Assembly: GCA_040285825.1 (NCBI GenBank) | Contig: JAUPSS010000003.1 | Span: forward strand, 1,922,001 to 1,986,000 | Direction: 5' to 3' | From: Eukaryota sp. TZLM1-RC | Taxonomy: Eukaryota; Metamonada: BaSk clade | DNA: 64,000 bases | In this document: positions 10,443 through 20,274 of the stretch, piece after piece | Position numbering within the stretch: the first letter of the stretch is position 1 | How the letters are laid out: every line of letters begins with the position of its first letter | The notes under the pieces: model-generated | Database searches by the model: none | What the model saw: only the letters and a program-made list of their open reading frames with translations | Told to the model about the DNA's origin: nothing | Program-made: the position numbers and the translations under genes

Positions 10443-10488
10443 CCAACCAAGTCTTAAATTCATCCTTTCACCAACATTCACTATAACA

Positions 10489-10797
10489 ATGGTCCAAGGC
10501 TCACTTAAACCCGCACATAAACTCAAAAAATCGAAAGGATTACCCAAACTAGCAAAACTCAAGAAGACACAGAAACAGATGTCCAAAGGGCGGGTTAAAA
10601 TCGCTCCTAAGCGCTCCGATGTTTCTCAAAAGGTTCAACAGGCTTTCACAAGGGAGATCAATCGTGATATTGAGGCTACACTTCTCGACAAGGCCCAACA
10701 TAACAAGGAATCTTTCAAACTACTGGGCAAGCAATCACAATCTTCTAAAACCAGTTCCTCCAAGTCAAAGGTTGACGTTTCTGGTCCTGATTCTTAA
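10489..10797 (+). CDS. UPF0390/LLPH-like small basic protein
   Basis: This is a 102-aa, strongly basic protein. The N-terminus is MVQGSLKPAHKLKKSKG, followed by a lysine-rich segment (residues 15-45, ending RVKIAPKRSD) and then a helical stretch with QAFTREINRDIEATLLDKA. This order matches the small nucleolar/ribosome-associated UPF0390 family (DUF2462; human C19orf53 type), whose members begin with a QG..K..A.K motif and contain a conserved IAPKK segment followed by INR-like helices. The C-terminus is Ser/Lys-rich and probably disordered. Length is normal for the family. A role in nucleolar ribosome assembly is inferred from the family only. The ATG is the first in frame and lies 46 bp beyond the Fanzor fragment. 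Confidence 0.6.
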   Translation: MVQGSLKPAHKLKKSKGLPKLAKLKKTQKQMSKGRVKIAPKRSDVSQKVQQAFTREINRDIEATLLDKAQHNKESFKLLGKQSQSSKTSSSKSKVDVSGPDS

Positions 10798-11032
10798 CAC
10801 TATTAGTGTGCATAGTCTGTGTTGTTTGTTCCTGCGTAGTTTTTCTTTTAGTTATAGTCATTTTGATGTAAATCTTTTAATTCAAGTGCTGTTTTTAAAT
10901 ATTTGCTTATAAATATAAACCAATAATGATGAATGCATTAAGGAGAAAATCCACCATTTCTCAAAAACTCAGTCCCTCTACATTGCTGTAAAAAGGACAC
11001 TTATTTCATTGTTATAGGCATCATCTGTAACA

Positions 11033-11560
11033 ATGATACATTACACCAGGTCACTCAAGCAACCCCGTGCAACAACGAGAGCAACTCCTCGATACTCTCT
11101 CTCTTCATATTCAAAAACATTTCCAACAATTACCATCACCGAACCTCTATCAGATGATGGTTCTATTGTATCAGATTCGTCTCCGACCATAGAAATAATC
11201 CCCGATGATCTCTCCGCAACGTACAACTTTTCCTCTCCTGATACGGTCATCCATGCTCCTCTTACACCTTCCACCATCGTCACTCCTCTCCTTCAAGCCA
11301 AAAAGCTGACAGAACCCTCGTCAGCTATGCCTTCTCTTATTGTCACTGCATCGCCTATTCATATTGAACTGGATGAAACCCCACCCCCTTCCCCGAAGAT
11401 CAGCCAAGTGGAAACGGATATAGAACAGGAGGAAGAAGTAGAAGATGTACCACCACCACCACTGAATTTTACACACTTTGTTCCTGTGTTGAATGTTCAT
11501 TTACAGAGAGGATATGCAGGAATTCAAGAATTAAGGCCTTTGTTCAAGAATGTTAAATAA
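11033..11560 (+). CDS. Hypothetical Ser/Thr/Pro-rich protein, 175 aa
   Basis: This open frame of 175 codons encodes a low-complexity protein. It has a basic, Thr/Arg-rich N-terminus (residues 1-25), a long Ser/Thr/Pro/Asp region with short acidic patches (IEQEEEVEDV near 130) and a more ordered tail (FTHFVPVLNVHLQRGYAGIQELRPLF). Repeated TITEP/IEIIPD-like segments suggest a disordered regulatory or adaptor protein. I do not recognise the family. The antisense frame is also open for 80 codons, so coding is not certain, but the C-terminal residues look like a conserved helix and base composition rises here relative to the flanks. Confidence 0.5.
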   Translation: MIHYTRSLKQPRATTRATPRYSLSSYSKTFPTITITEPLSDDGSIVSDSSPTIEIIPDDLSATYNFSSPDTVIHAPLTPSTIVTPLLQAKKLTEPSSAMPSLIVTASPIHIELDETPPPSPKISQVETDIEQEEEVEDVPPPPLNFTHFVPVLNVHLQRGYAGIQELRPLFKNVK

Positions 11561-11770
11561 TGAATAATTTCACATTAATGCTCTAATGGAACGTTCCCTG
11601 CTTTTCTATGAAGCCTTTTTTCTAATTTGAATAGCAAAATTTCAATTTATTGACTGATTTTCTATCATTTCTGTTAATAGTCAAGTTTTGTTTATTTGGA
11701 TGCATTAATAATTAATTTAATAATTAAGTTCACGGTAATTACTTGCTGTGTATTTTAATTTTGGTGTTTA

Positions 11771-12934
11771 TCAACACTTATAATTCTCTGATAATTTGTT
11801 GGATTTCTTCTTCAGTTTTTCAATTAATTTGAAGTTAATTATAATAGAAGTAGAACTAAAAACAATGGAGCATAAATAAAGACAATCAAAAGTATTAATT
11901 CCTTTGAATTCCAGAGAAAATGCAACCAGTAACCACATTCCAAAAGATAATATCCAAGATAATTTCAATTTTAAAACACAAATTAATTCATCTCTATTCA
12001 CATCAAATAATATTAATGGTAAAATAGCAAAATACCAAGAAAAATATTGCACAGTGTACACTTTTGAAAGAAAAACAAAAACGACAATATGTAAATAAAA
12101 TGCTTTAATAAAGTCGTTATAGTACTTTAAACTAATTGCCAAATGAATAATTAGTTGAATTAAAAGAGAAAACCCATGAATAAGTTTGTTTTGGAGTAGA
12201 AAAGAAGGATGGCAAAGTGTTAAAAAGTTTGATAACCAAAAAATTGAAAAATTATGTCGATAGTCTACAGGTGATCCCGACCGTGTCAGGTGGAAAAGAA
12301 TCGAAAATTTAAAAGAGTTAGGATAAATGATTTCAAAAAGAGTGCATAATAAACAAAAGGTGGCAAAAGAAACCAAAAGAAATAAAACAATGTTAAAAAA
12401 TTTACCAGTTTCGTAATAAATATTGAGGATGACAGTAAGAGCTAGAATCACTGGAAAAATTCTCCAATATACTGCAAAACCAAAAACAAGCCCTGAAAAA
12501 ACTATATTAAGACTTGAAAAGTTTTTGATAAATAAAATTAATAAGAAACAAATCAATGAATCAGCATTGCCTCTAGTCGAGATATTAACCATAATGGGGT
12601 TAAATAAAAACAAATAAACTACAAATTTGGAATCTGGGACAAGTTTCTGTAGAACAAAGGCAGATAGCTGATCGATGCAGCAGAACAGAACCTTCCCAAA
12701 GGAGGGGACCCATATATTAGGGAGTAAGAGCAGAGCTAACAGGGGGGAGTATCTATAAGTAGGATGGTCATAGGGAGAGAGACCTTGTGATATGAGCTGT
12801 GCTCCATGTGTAAATACATTGTAATCAATGTCAGTGTAAGGAACAAGTGAATATTGATCTTGAAAATGTCCAAAGATTAAAACGATTGTGCGAATAAGAG
12901 AAGATAAGAGGAAGATGTTCATTGGATACTGCAT
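11771..12934 (-). CDS. PIGM: GPI mannosyltransferase I (PIG-M/Gpi14)
   Basis: This 387-aa multi-pass membrane protein belongs to the PIG-M family. The enzyme adds the first alpha-1,4-linked mannose from dolichol-phosphate-mannose to GlcN-PI in the ER lumen during GPI-anchor synthesis. The family signature is clear near the N-terminus: YTDIDYNVFTHGA (the luminal DxD-type catalytic loop), then GLSPYDHPTYRYSPLLA, and further along STRGNADSL and VFGFAVYWRIFPV. Around ten hydrophobic segments follow, and the tail is Lys-rich (KLIEKLKKKSNK). Length is close to the usual 400-420 residues. The first Met lies 13-14 residues before the hydrophobic segment leading to the catalytic loop, as expected. No intron is apparent. 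The gene is convergent with the upstream hypothetical gene. Confidence 0.93.
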   Translation of the reverse strand: MQYPMNIFLLSSLIRTIVLIFGHFQDQYSLVPYTDIDYNVFTHGAQLISQGLSPYDHPTYRYSPLLALLLLPNIWVPSFGKVLFCCIDQLSAFVLQKLVPDSKFVVYLFLFNPIMVNISTRGNADSLICFLLILFIKNFSSLNIVFSGLVFGFAVYWRIFPVILALTVILNIYYETGKFFNIVLFLLVSFATFCLLCTLFEIIYPNSFKFSILFHLTRSGSPVDYRHNFSIFWLSNFLTLCHPSFLLQNKLIHGFSLLIQLIIHLAISLKYYNDFIKAFYLHIVVFVFLSKVYTVQYFSWYFAILPLILFDVNRDELICVLKLKLSWILSFGMWLLVAFSLEFKGINTFDCLYLCSIVFSSTSIIINFKLIEKLKKKSNKLSENYKC

Positions 12935-13270
12935 GATCCATGAACTGATGATGGCTCCTTTTATGGGATGTCAGTTGTTCTCTCAGCAGCTCTGTGATAA
13001 TGGATTTTTGCTCTTTTTGCCACAACAAAAACTATTCATTGATTCTTCTCGAAGCGTTTTCAAGAAAAAATACTACAACATAAGACATTATTTAACAATT
13101 GGCCTGTTTCCACTGATTGTCTTATTGTTAGCCTGTACTTTCAAAAAATATGGAAAATAGTAATAAAAGCAAGTTGTCGGTTTGTAATAACACAGGTTGT
13201 TTGCATGATGTTGATAATTTTCATATTATCTCTTTATCTCCAACAATTGCTTTCTTTTGGCAGTGATTCT
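12935..13270. other. Intergenic upstream of PIG-M
   Basis: This 336-bp stretch contains the presumed PIG-M promoter. No convincing gene or element is seen. Confidence 0.4.
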
Positions 13271-13282
13271 CCCAAGGTATTA

Positions 13283-13405
13283 ATTATTGATTGAATTTGC
13301 ACACTTAATTAAATCAACTCAATACTAATGGGACGACTATCATTGAATCAAGATTTCCTCTACAAAATCTTGATTTGCTTGCTGTCTAGCTAAAGCTTCT
13401 CTTAT
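13283..13405 (-). mobile_element. Family A retroelement, short 3' copy (about 123 bp)
   Basis: Only the last codons (QQANQDFVEEIL-like) and the 3' UTR are present. A 12-bp target duplication CCCAAGGTATTA occurs at 13271-13282 and 13406-13417. This is a cleanly delimited, severely 5'-truncated insertion. Confidence 0.88.
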
Positions 13406-13417
13406 CCCAAGGTATTA

Positions 13418-13540
13418 GTTTCAAAATGAACCAATAAAGATTTTGAAATGACTGTAAAGAGAAGAACTAGCAGAATTTTTAACAGATTGCTTTGGCAAAA
13501 TAGAATTGTATTTTCTATTTTTAAAGGGATGTTGAAGATA
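13418..13540 (+). mobile_element. Family B C-terminal fragment
   Basis: The plus strand encodes FEMTVKRRTSRIFNRLLWQNRIVFSIFKGMLK, the conserved C-terminal tail of family B. It was interrupted or abutted by the short family A insertion. Confidence 0.7.
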
Positions 13541-13612
13541 GTATTTCACAAAATATACTTGCAAATCAATTAACTTTGACGCAAACTATTTTCATGTCGG
13601 AAATTCAGTAGA

Positions 13613-13935
13613 GTCGTCCTGTTAAAAATGAAATACAGCTACAAAACTTAAAAGAATTGATAATTCATGAAGCACTTCCTTCCAATAACACTGAACAAAG
13701 CTTTCCTTCTTTGAAATTCATTCAATTGATTACGTCTAACGATGAAAGTTTATCAAAGTCTACCTTATCTCCAACAAAGTTCATTAGTCAAGGTTTAATT
13801 AAATCTGTTAAATTAATCAAGTATGAATTCTTAGTTGAATTATCTTGTTTTCCATGGTGGATTCAGTGTCCAACTGAAAGATTTTTGAATGAAATTTTCA
13901 ATGACTATGTAGATCATGTCATAGATTGTCAATGA
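13613..13935 (+). pseudogene. RCC1-LRR gene, 3' fragment
   Basis: About 105 codons match the C-terminus of the RCC1-LRR protein encoded at 56963-59056. Shared features are the IQL.NLKELI.H segment, the NFPSLKF.. leucine-rich repeat, GLIKSV.LI..E.LVELS.FPWW.QCP and a charged tail. The RCC1 propeller and most of the LRR region are absent. It is wedged between retroelement fragments, so it is most likely a duplicated or transduced gene end, now broken. Divergence from the 57-kb gene is considerable, so the parent may be another paralogue elsewhere. Confidence 0.8.
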
Positions 13936-13939
13936 TAAC

Positions 13940-14135
13940 AAATATAAAATTGTATTTATTGAATTTGCACACTTAATTAAATTAACTCAATACTAATGGG
14001 ATGACTATCATTAAACCAAGATTTCCTCTACAAAATCTGGATCAGCTTGCTGTCTAGCTAAAGCTTCTCTTATTCGATTGAAAAACCGTGGTAATCTATT
14101 AATAATGGCAAATTGAATCCGTGAACGCCATATAC
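13940..14135 (-). mobile_element. Family A retroelement, short 3' copy
   Basis: This copy holds the C-terminal 40 or so codons (ICHYWRSRIQFAIINRLPRFF region through VEEILV) and the 3' UTR of family A. A short ACAAATAT direct repeat is visible at both sides (about 13938-13948 and 14131-14140), possibly a worn target duplication. Confidence 0.8.
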
Positions 14136-14429
14136 AAATATTTGAATAAATTGTTTGACCAATTTTTACCAATACACTACATAATATGCTTTTCAATCAA
14201 ATACTTTCATGTGCCCTTTGATTATCAATCCAATCCATTAAAAGAATCCAAAAATGATTAAGTGACTTTACACAATTCCTATTTTTTGAACAACTTTTTT
14301 CAGTTAAGTGTGTTTTGTGCTTCATATGAAGTTTATGAATGTATGATTCAAGATCTTTTATTTTGTTGGATTGATATAGATGGAGTTGGCTTTACAAAAT
14401 CATTTATTTTGTGTAAAGTTGTTTTTAAA

Positions 14430-15210
14430 CAAACTTTTTATTACAATGAACCACTAAACACAAAAATCAAAATTCTGAATCTTCATATCCCAAATCAGCC
14501 AAGAAGAATGGACTGGAAGTTTTGCCTTCATAAAAGCGAACAAGTGATAATAATGCAGAAGACAACAAGGACAAACCCTTTAAAAATCAAAAATACAATT
14601 CTGTTATGCCGCAACAGTTTGTCAAAAATTCTTCCTGTACGTTGCTTCACAATTGCATTAAAATCATCCAGAAAAGACAAAGCAAGTGGTCCAGGCGTGC
14701 TATGTAAGGAAAAAGCAAATGCACAAAGGACATAATGAGTATGCGATTCAGCTTTTGGATCACAACTTTGCTATATATTGATCAATTTTAGTATTTTCAG
14801 CAACAGACAGAGGATTATTGTATTTTCACTGAGCTAATAGTATAAAAGAATTATTACACACAACAGTTGATCTTACATCAGTAATGATGGTCGTCCCTTC
14901 AAGACCTTCAAGCATTAAATCACCTCTATTACGATTAAAAGAATTCAAAGTATCTTCATCAACAAAACGGGAAAGTAATGGTTCTAAATAGGAAACAATT
15001 CTGTGTGATTTTGACATACAATAGAGTTGATTCCTAACTGCATACATTTTTAGATCAAATTATGAGGCACGTAAACATGCCAAATAAAACAACGAAGGTG
15101 CATTGTACAAGAAAATGTGGTATCATTTAAAAAGAAGACCATAAATTTGAGGAATCTGAGTAATTAAACAGGAAGACGAACTGTTCCAATAACAAGAGGA
15201 TTAAACCAAA
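14430..15210 (-). mobile_element. Family B (divergent subfamily) 3' fragment
   Basis: The minus strand carries, in broken frames, TQIPQIYGLLF, then MYAVRNQLYCMSKSHRIVSYLEPLLSRF ... RGDLMLEGLEG (REL endonuclease, 14826-15047). After this come AENTKIDQYIAKL and the tail ALSFLDDFNAIVKQRTGRIFDKL. The 3' UTR at 14450-14520 matches 21.8 kb. Multiple stops make it non-functional. Confidence 0.75.
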
Positions 15211-15639
15211 GCCAAAACAGTAACGAACCGCTTTGCTTTTTCAAACCTCGTTTTTTCGACCCATATTGCTTAGTTGTTTGAGTCAAAATGGCTAATCTCC
15301 AAATAAAATCTTCTCAAAAATAATCGATACTTTGAACCATTTCTGTGCTCAGGGTTGTTTGTTGTTTGGAATAGAGGTTAGAAGTTAGTGTTGCGTGACC
15401 AGTAGTGGAAAGATATAGAGTTGTACAATGATTGCAGATATTTTCTTGCAGTGTTTCTGTAAGATGCTCCCATACAGCAGAACGTTGGGCACGTGCAGGT
15501 GAAACAGGGTCGTCAACAACCTGGACGACTGCTTGGCTTTGTTGAAGGTTGATAAGGAAGAAGTTGATGTGTGTATCAAAAAGAAATTCGTTTGTGCTTC
15601 AATCGGATTTCAGCAAAATAATTTTAGGAAAAACTCCAA
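15211..15639. other. Unassigned stretch with coding-like remnant
   Basis: Near 15508-15610 (+) a short frame reads NLDDCLALLKVDKEEVDVCIKKKFVCASIGFQ, of normal protein composition but with stops upstream. It may be the end of a lost gene or part of the adjacent Mutator-like element. No family is recognised. Confidence 0.3.
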
Positions 15640-16805
15640 AATCCACACGTTTTTCAAAGATAAAACAAAATCCACACTTGCAAAACAAAATCCACACACT
15701 TTCATAGATTCACAACACAATCCACATTTCCTATGAACATTGATCTTAAACGTCTTAGGAACGATGCAACATTGGTGGCAACAGAACACAAGACGTTTGA
15801 GTCGAGATTGGACTTACAGACCTTCTTACATCAACTTGCACTTCAATACAACAAGGAATTCACAGTTGCTCCCAACAATAACAAAACGCGGTATGAGGTG
15901 AGGTGTCCTACTGCCGAATGTCCGTTCAAAATCATAGCTAAGACTCAATATCTTGGTGTTTCCAGGGAACAGATGTGGTCATGTTACCAGCAACATAGTT
16001 GAATGTGTAAATGCGTGCATTGCAGAAGCTCGTCAGCTTCCAATTGTACATATGTTTGAATCGATTAGGTCAATGTTGGCGAGATGGTTTATTACGAGAA
16101 GAAAAGAAGCACGAAACTTATCATCAACTATTGTCTGCAGAGCAAATGATATTCTGAAAACAGAGACTATTACAATCTCGAGATTTAAAAGCTGTGGAAT
16201 TGGACCAAGCTAAATTTGAAGTGAGAGAGAACGGCACTGTATTTACTGTCAATGTGGATTCCAACGAATGCTCATGTGGAGCTTTGGAAAAGAAGGGATT
16301 CCGTGTGTGCATTTACTCGTACTTCTTTCAGCAAAAGGAAGTAGAGGTGTTGAATTGTGTTCTGAACTTCATTCAACACAGAGATTTCTCAAAACTTACA
16401 GTGGAAGAATACTCTCAGTGGACAACATAAAACTTCATTCGGTTGTGAAGCAGACGCTAGAAGACAAGATCGAATCAGATATACTAACTTAACCTCCAAT
16501 TCCTACACCGCGAGCAGGAAGACCAGGAGTCGTTAGGAAGAGGAGAAGTAATGAACCAAGAGGACCCAACAGCCGTAGCGAGAAGTTTACTGATGCAGTT
16601 GAACCAGCGCCCAAACAACGACGCAAGTACACATGTAAAGTGTGTGGTGTCGAAGGACATAACGCAAGAGGATGTCCCAACAAAGATAAAGAATAGCTAA
16701 TAAACAACATTGTGTGGATATTGATGTTTTTGGAGTTTCTGTGTGGATTGTGAAGTCTTTTGATGGAAGTGTGTGGATTTTGCTCCATTTTGAAGAAAAA
16801 TGTGG
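15640..16805 (+). mobile_element. Mutator-like element (MULE), internally deleted
   Basis: This is a roughly 1.2-kb non-autonomous MULE relic. Both ends carry clusters of the subterminal motif AAAATCCACAC: at least three copies at 15640-15730, and the inverted form at 16700-16790. Between them lie pieces of a MuDR-type transposase, with the DDE catalytic core missing. The absence of the core plus the retained ends suggests an internal deletion derivative mobilised in trans. Confidence 0.75.
15733..16695 (+). pseudogene. MULE transposase remnant (FAR1-like N-terminus, SWIM and CCHC fingers)
   Basis: The N-terminal 77 or so codons (15733-15963) resemble the FAR1/MuDR DNA-binding region (FESRLDLQTFLHQLALQYNK ... 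RYEVRCPTAECPFKIIA). The sequence then jumps to the end of the transposase domain (TSNIVECVNACIAEARQLPI ... MLARWFITRRKEA). A SWIM zinc finger follows, split by a frameshift (ECSCG ... then IPCVHLL in another frame), then the GRPGVVRKRRSNEPRG linker and a CCHC zinc knuckle (CKVCGVEGHNARGC, about 16636-16677). The catalytic DDE residues are deleted and at least two frameshifts occur. The family assignment is from this motif order. Confidence 0.78.
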
Positions 16806-16899
16806 AAAATGAATTTATCCCATAATTTTATTAACAAAACCATTTTAGGGGTTTTGACAGAGTGACTCCATTTGACTTTCAATTTCTCAACATATTACT

Positions 16900-17575
16900 T
16901 TATATTGTAGGGAATATAAAATCATGAAATACACAGCTAAAACTCCACATTCTCAAAATTTGTCTCACCTACATCAGAACAATTAATTGCCAAAGATTCA
17001 GAAAATTTCACAAATGAAGAGAGTGATGAGAAATTAATTTCACCATTCCCTTAAAAACAGAAACACAATCCTGATTTGCAAGTAAACACGATTGAAAATT
17101 CTTCCAGTTCTTTCCTTTACAACTTCAAAAAAATCGTCAAGGAAAGCCATAGCAGCCTTACCCAAAGATTCCAGCAATGAAAAAACAAAGGGACATAAAT
17201 TATATTGGGCATGGGAATTTTCATTTACAGAGGAAATGGGTTTCGCATATTTAGCAATTTTATATCTTTCACCAGCAAAAAAGGGGTTATTTACATCTGA
17301 GTTAATGAAATGTTCGTTAGAAGAATTACAAGGGTCAATGGTCATGGCGTCTAAAATAGAAACACTACCATTTAAACCAGGAACAACTAGATCACCTCTT
17401 GTCAGACCCATAGAAGCTCTGTTGTAACGCGTACTATCAATATTGGGGTCATCAAGAATTAATTTTAATAACAAAGGCTCTAAAAAGGAATCTACTCGAT
17501 ATGATTTGCACATTACATAAATTTGGTCCCTGGCATTATTATGCTCTTTACTTCTAAATGTTATGAAATGTCAAC
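16900..17575 (-). mobile_element. Family B retroelement, 3' fragment
   Basis: The open segment 17040-17513 encodes MCKSYRVDSFLEPLLLKL ... RGDLVVPGLNGSVSILDAM, the REL endonuclease. The conserved tail follows (PFVFSLLESLGKAAMAFLDDFFEVVKERTGRIFNRVY). The 3' UTR lies at 16910-17040. It is truncated at the CKH knuckle near 17570. TCAACAT occurs at both edges and may be a worn target duplication. Confidence 0.82.
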
Positions 17576-18163
17576 ATTTCATTTTAGTTTTGTCTTTTTG
17601 GTTTAGTTTCGGTTTTGCGGACAAGAAAAATCAAGCTGAATCAAATCACAGAAACAATGAAATCAAAGCAAAGAAATACCCCCACTTCATCATGTAGCTT
17701 GCCTAAAAAAATTTAGAACATTTTGGGAACAATGCAGTTGATCCCATTTTTGTATTCAGTGTACCATAATCAGGATGATACTTGTGCGAATCAGAGACTA
17801 AATTTCAAGTAACCAATTCATCCAATATAGAAACAAATAATGCTACATTCAACTGTAATAAAACGAAAGTAATCCCAATAAATAGAAAAAACTTCTTTCA
17901 TGTCCTCCAAGTTCTCCCTAATATATTGAAATCCCAGCCTTGACAATTTTCAAAAGTTTCGAAGAGGCCAACTTCATGTATGCACTTGATAAAACACATG
18001 AACAACTCAAAGATAGTTGATTTTAACACCTTCTTTTGTAAACAAAGACATTAAAAAATCCACACACTCATTTATAGATCTTATATTCAAGATTCTAGAG
18101 ACAGTTAACTGCTTACGGTTCAAAAAATGACTAATATCCGTTTCTATAGACAATAAAAGCTAT
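17576..18163. other. Intergenic
   Basis: AT-rich, no gene or repeat recognised. It is downstream of RPL13. Confidence 0.4.
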
Positions 18164-18735
18164 TTACTCCTTTTTGCGTCCTTCAGTTTGCTTGTTTCTG
18201 AGAGTCTTGTAGCAAGATTCGGTCTGAGTAGGGAGGGAACCAAGAGTAACAAATTCACGATCAGCTTGAAGTGGCATGACGGTACCGACATGCTGTTGAG
18301 CTTCATGGATGTTGCTGGCCTTCTTCATTGGGAAGACGGTGAGTTTGGAAACGTATTCCTTGAGTCTTTGGGCATTTTGTTGGAGAGACTCTTGACAACG
18401 GTTCACTCTTCTGTGATCGACAGCAATACCGATGGTACGGGCATACTTGGCACTGAGACCAGCTTCCTATGGTGAACTAAACGATCTCAACATACAGCAA
18501 GTTCTTGCATGGTGAAACCGCGACCAAGACGTTGACGAACATTGTACCTTTGAGTGGCACAGTGGACAATGGGACGAAGAGACTCGGTAGGACGAGGGAA
18601 CATACGGGCAGCCTTGGCAGCACGAGCCTGACGACGAGCCTTTTTCTTGGCTGGTTGGTTGAACCACATCTTGGCCAACTCCTTATGCTTCTTCAAGTAG
18701 TGAACATTAGATACAACGTTGTTTCCTGCCGTCAT
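18164..18735 (-). CDS. RPL13: 60S ribosomal protein L13 (eL13), two exons
   Basis: Exon 1 is 18496-18735 and exon 2 is 18164-18466, joined across a 29-nt intron to give 180 residues, near the usual length of about 200. Exon 1 encodes [45 protein letters not shown] and [28 protein letters not shown], all hallmark eL13 blocks. Exon 2 continues [20 protein letters not shown] and [21 protein letters not shown]. Splicing in phase 0 restores the block [19 protein letters not shown] exactly, whereas reading through gives a stop. The ATG at 18735 gives the N-terminal extent expected in eL13. The protein is a structural component of the large ribosomal subunit. Confidence 0.95.
18467..18495 (-). other. 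Spliceosomal intron, 29 nt (RPL13)
   Basis: On the minus strand it starts GTATGTTGAG and ends CACCATAG. Its removal restores eL13 homology in frame (phase 0). It is 29 nt, the same length as the acyl-CoA synthetase intron. Confidence 0.92.
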
Positions 18736-20274
18736 GATGAAAGATGTGACTGGTGTTAAGTTATGAATAAATAACCATACGAGAAAAAGAAAGGAAAAAG
18801 GAATTTCTTGACCTCCCAACTCCCAATGTTGAAACAATTATGATTAGCCCGCAAATACCACACATCAATGAGCAGTACTGTAATAAAGAAGACACTATAG
18901 TGTACTATGAGTAAAATTGAGGAAATTCAAATATTACACAATAGTAACTGAAACAATCTTTTGCCAACCATTATCTACAACATCATTATTTATACTGAAC
19001 CAAACTAAATTGTGTTTCAGTAAACACTATTACAAATTACATCAAAAGATTTGATAAAATTTTCCCAATTGGTTCTCATCTACCACATCTATTTACATTT
19101 CGCAACATTTATTAGACAATCTCTGCACCATAAGCTACAGTTCAACCAACGATCCTTTCCCTTATCACTCCTATTGACGAGATATTGTAATTTTTTATGT
19201 ACCGAGTTATTTCTCTCATTAAGTGGAACTCCATGTCGTTACCCACATCTAGTATTTCAGATTTTCATGAAACTGCACTGTCATCTACTACTGATGCTGG
19301 TGTCCTTTCATTAGAAAGCATACTGCCGTTGGTTAACTCATTGTGAGACGTAATGATTTCAAATTTGTCACTGTCGTCTTATTGCTCATAATCGTTGATA
19401 TGGCTTGGTAACAACATCATGTATTTTACTTCAAGTCATGTGTTCAAGTCACAGTGTGATAATGCACCAACAACCTCTACTTGTATGCTTGGTAGTCTAG
19501 TTTCAGGTAGCAGCGCTCTAGCTCACTCTCCATTTTCAGAACTGTCTCACATTGAGCTTCACAAAACCAAATTTGTGGGAGCATTATCTGATACTACATC
19601 TTGCTTTTTTTTTTCATTTTCTACACATGACATCCTTTAACTAACGGTTTGCTGATGTGAAAACCAATTGGAGTGTGTCTAGTTTATTCGGTATTTTTTT
19701 TGTTTTTTGGTGGCTTCAACAGTTACAATTTTTTTCTTGTGAATTGTCAAAAAAGAATAACTGATGGATCTATTCATACAATTTTTGTCAAATTGGTTGG
19801 TGTATAGCTTTTATAGAAAAGAAGTAAATAATGACCTGTGTTAAAAATAATTAATATTTTGATTATTTTTTAAATTGTATCAACTGAATTCAATTAGTTC
19901 TAACAACTGTACAAGAGGCACTTCTTTATAGAGTGTGGTGTGTATGTATGGATGAGGGTTTTGGTCGCCATTTATTTGTGATACGAATCAAAACAAGGAA
20001 TGATGTAATCATGGAAAACATAATTGTAATGAAAATTCAGTTTGTCCCAAAAAACCACCATAGTTGGTTTTCTTGATTTGAATATTAACTCACAAAATGA
20101 TTACAATATATGGAATTTCTCAATATATGGAATTTCTCAAAAAATAACCCTGGAAAATGATCATTGTTAATTTGTTAATGACCATATCTCTTTAATAAAA
20201 GGAATAGATACTGGGTATTCAAACACACGATAAAACAGTTGAAATAACTGTGTTAATAATACAAAAAATAGCAG
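18736..20274. other. Intergenic, 1.5 kb
   Basis: This is the upstream region of RPL13 and downstream region of the 322-aa gene. Two short plus-strand frames (starting near 19232, MSLPTSSISDFHETALSS...; and 19395-19640, 81 codons, Ser/Thr-rich) have no recognisable family and I do not call them. At about 20103-20140 there is a perfect tandem duplication of the 17-mer AATATATGGAATTTCTC. Confidence 0.4.

Noticed and set aside
16489-16788. Minus-strand 99-codon frame over the MULE
   Set aside because: It is antisense to the SWIM/CCHC region, which has recognisable motifs on the plus strand.
18188-18759. Plus-strand frames over the RPL13 locus
   Set aside because: Antisense to the well-supported two-exon eL13 gene.
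19051-19640. A gene in the RPL13 upstream region
   Set aside because: Only short, stop-interrupted frames of low complexity, no family and no splice pattern of about 29 nt that joins them.
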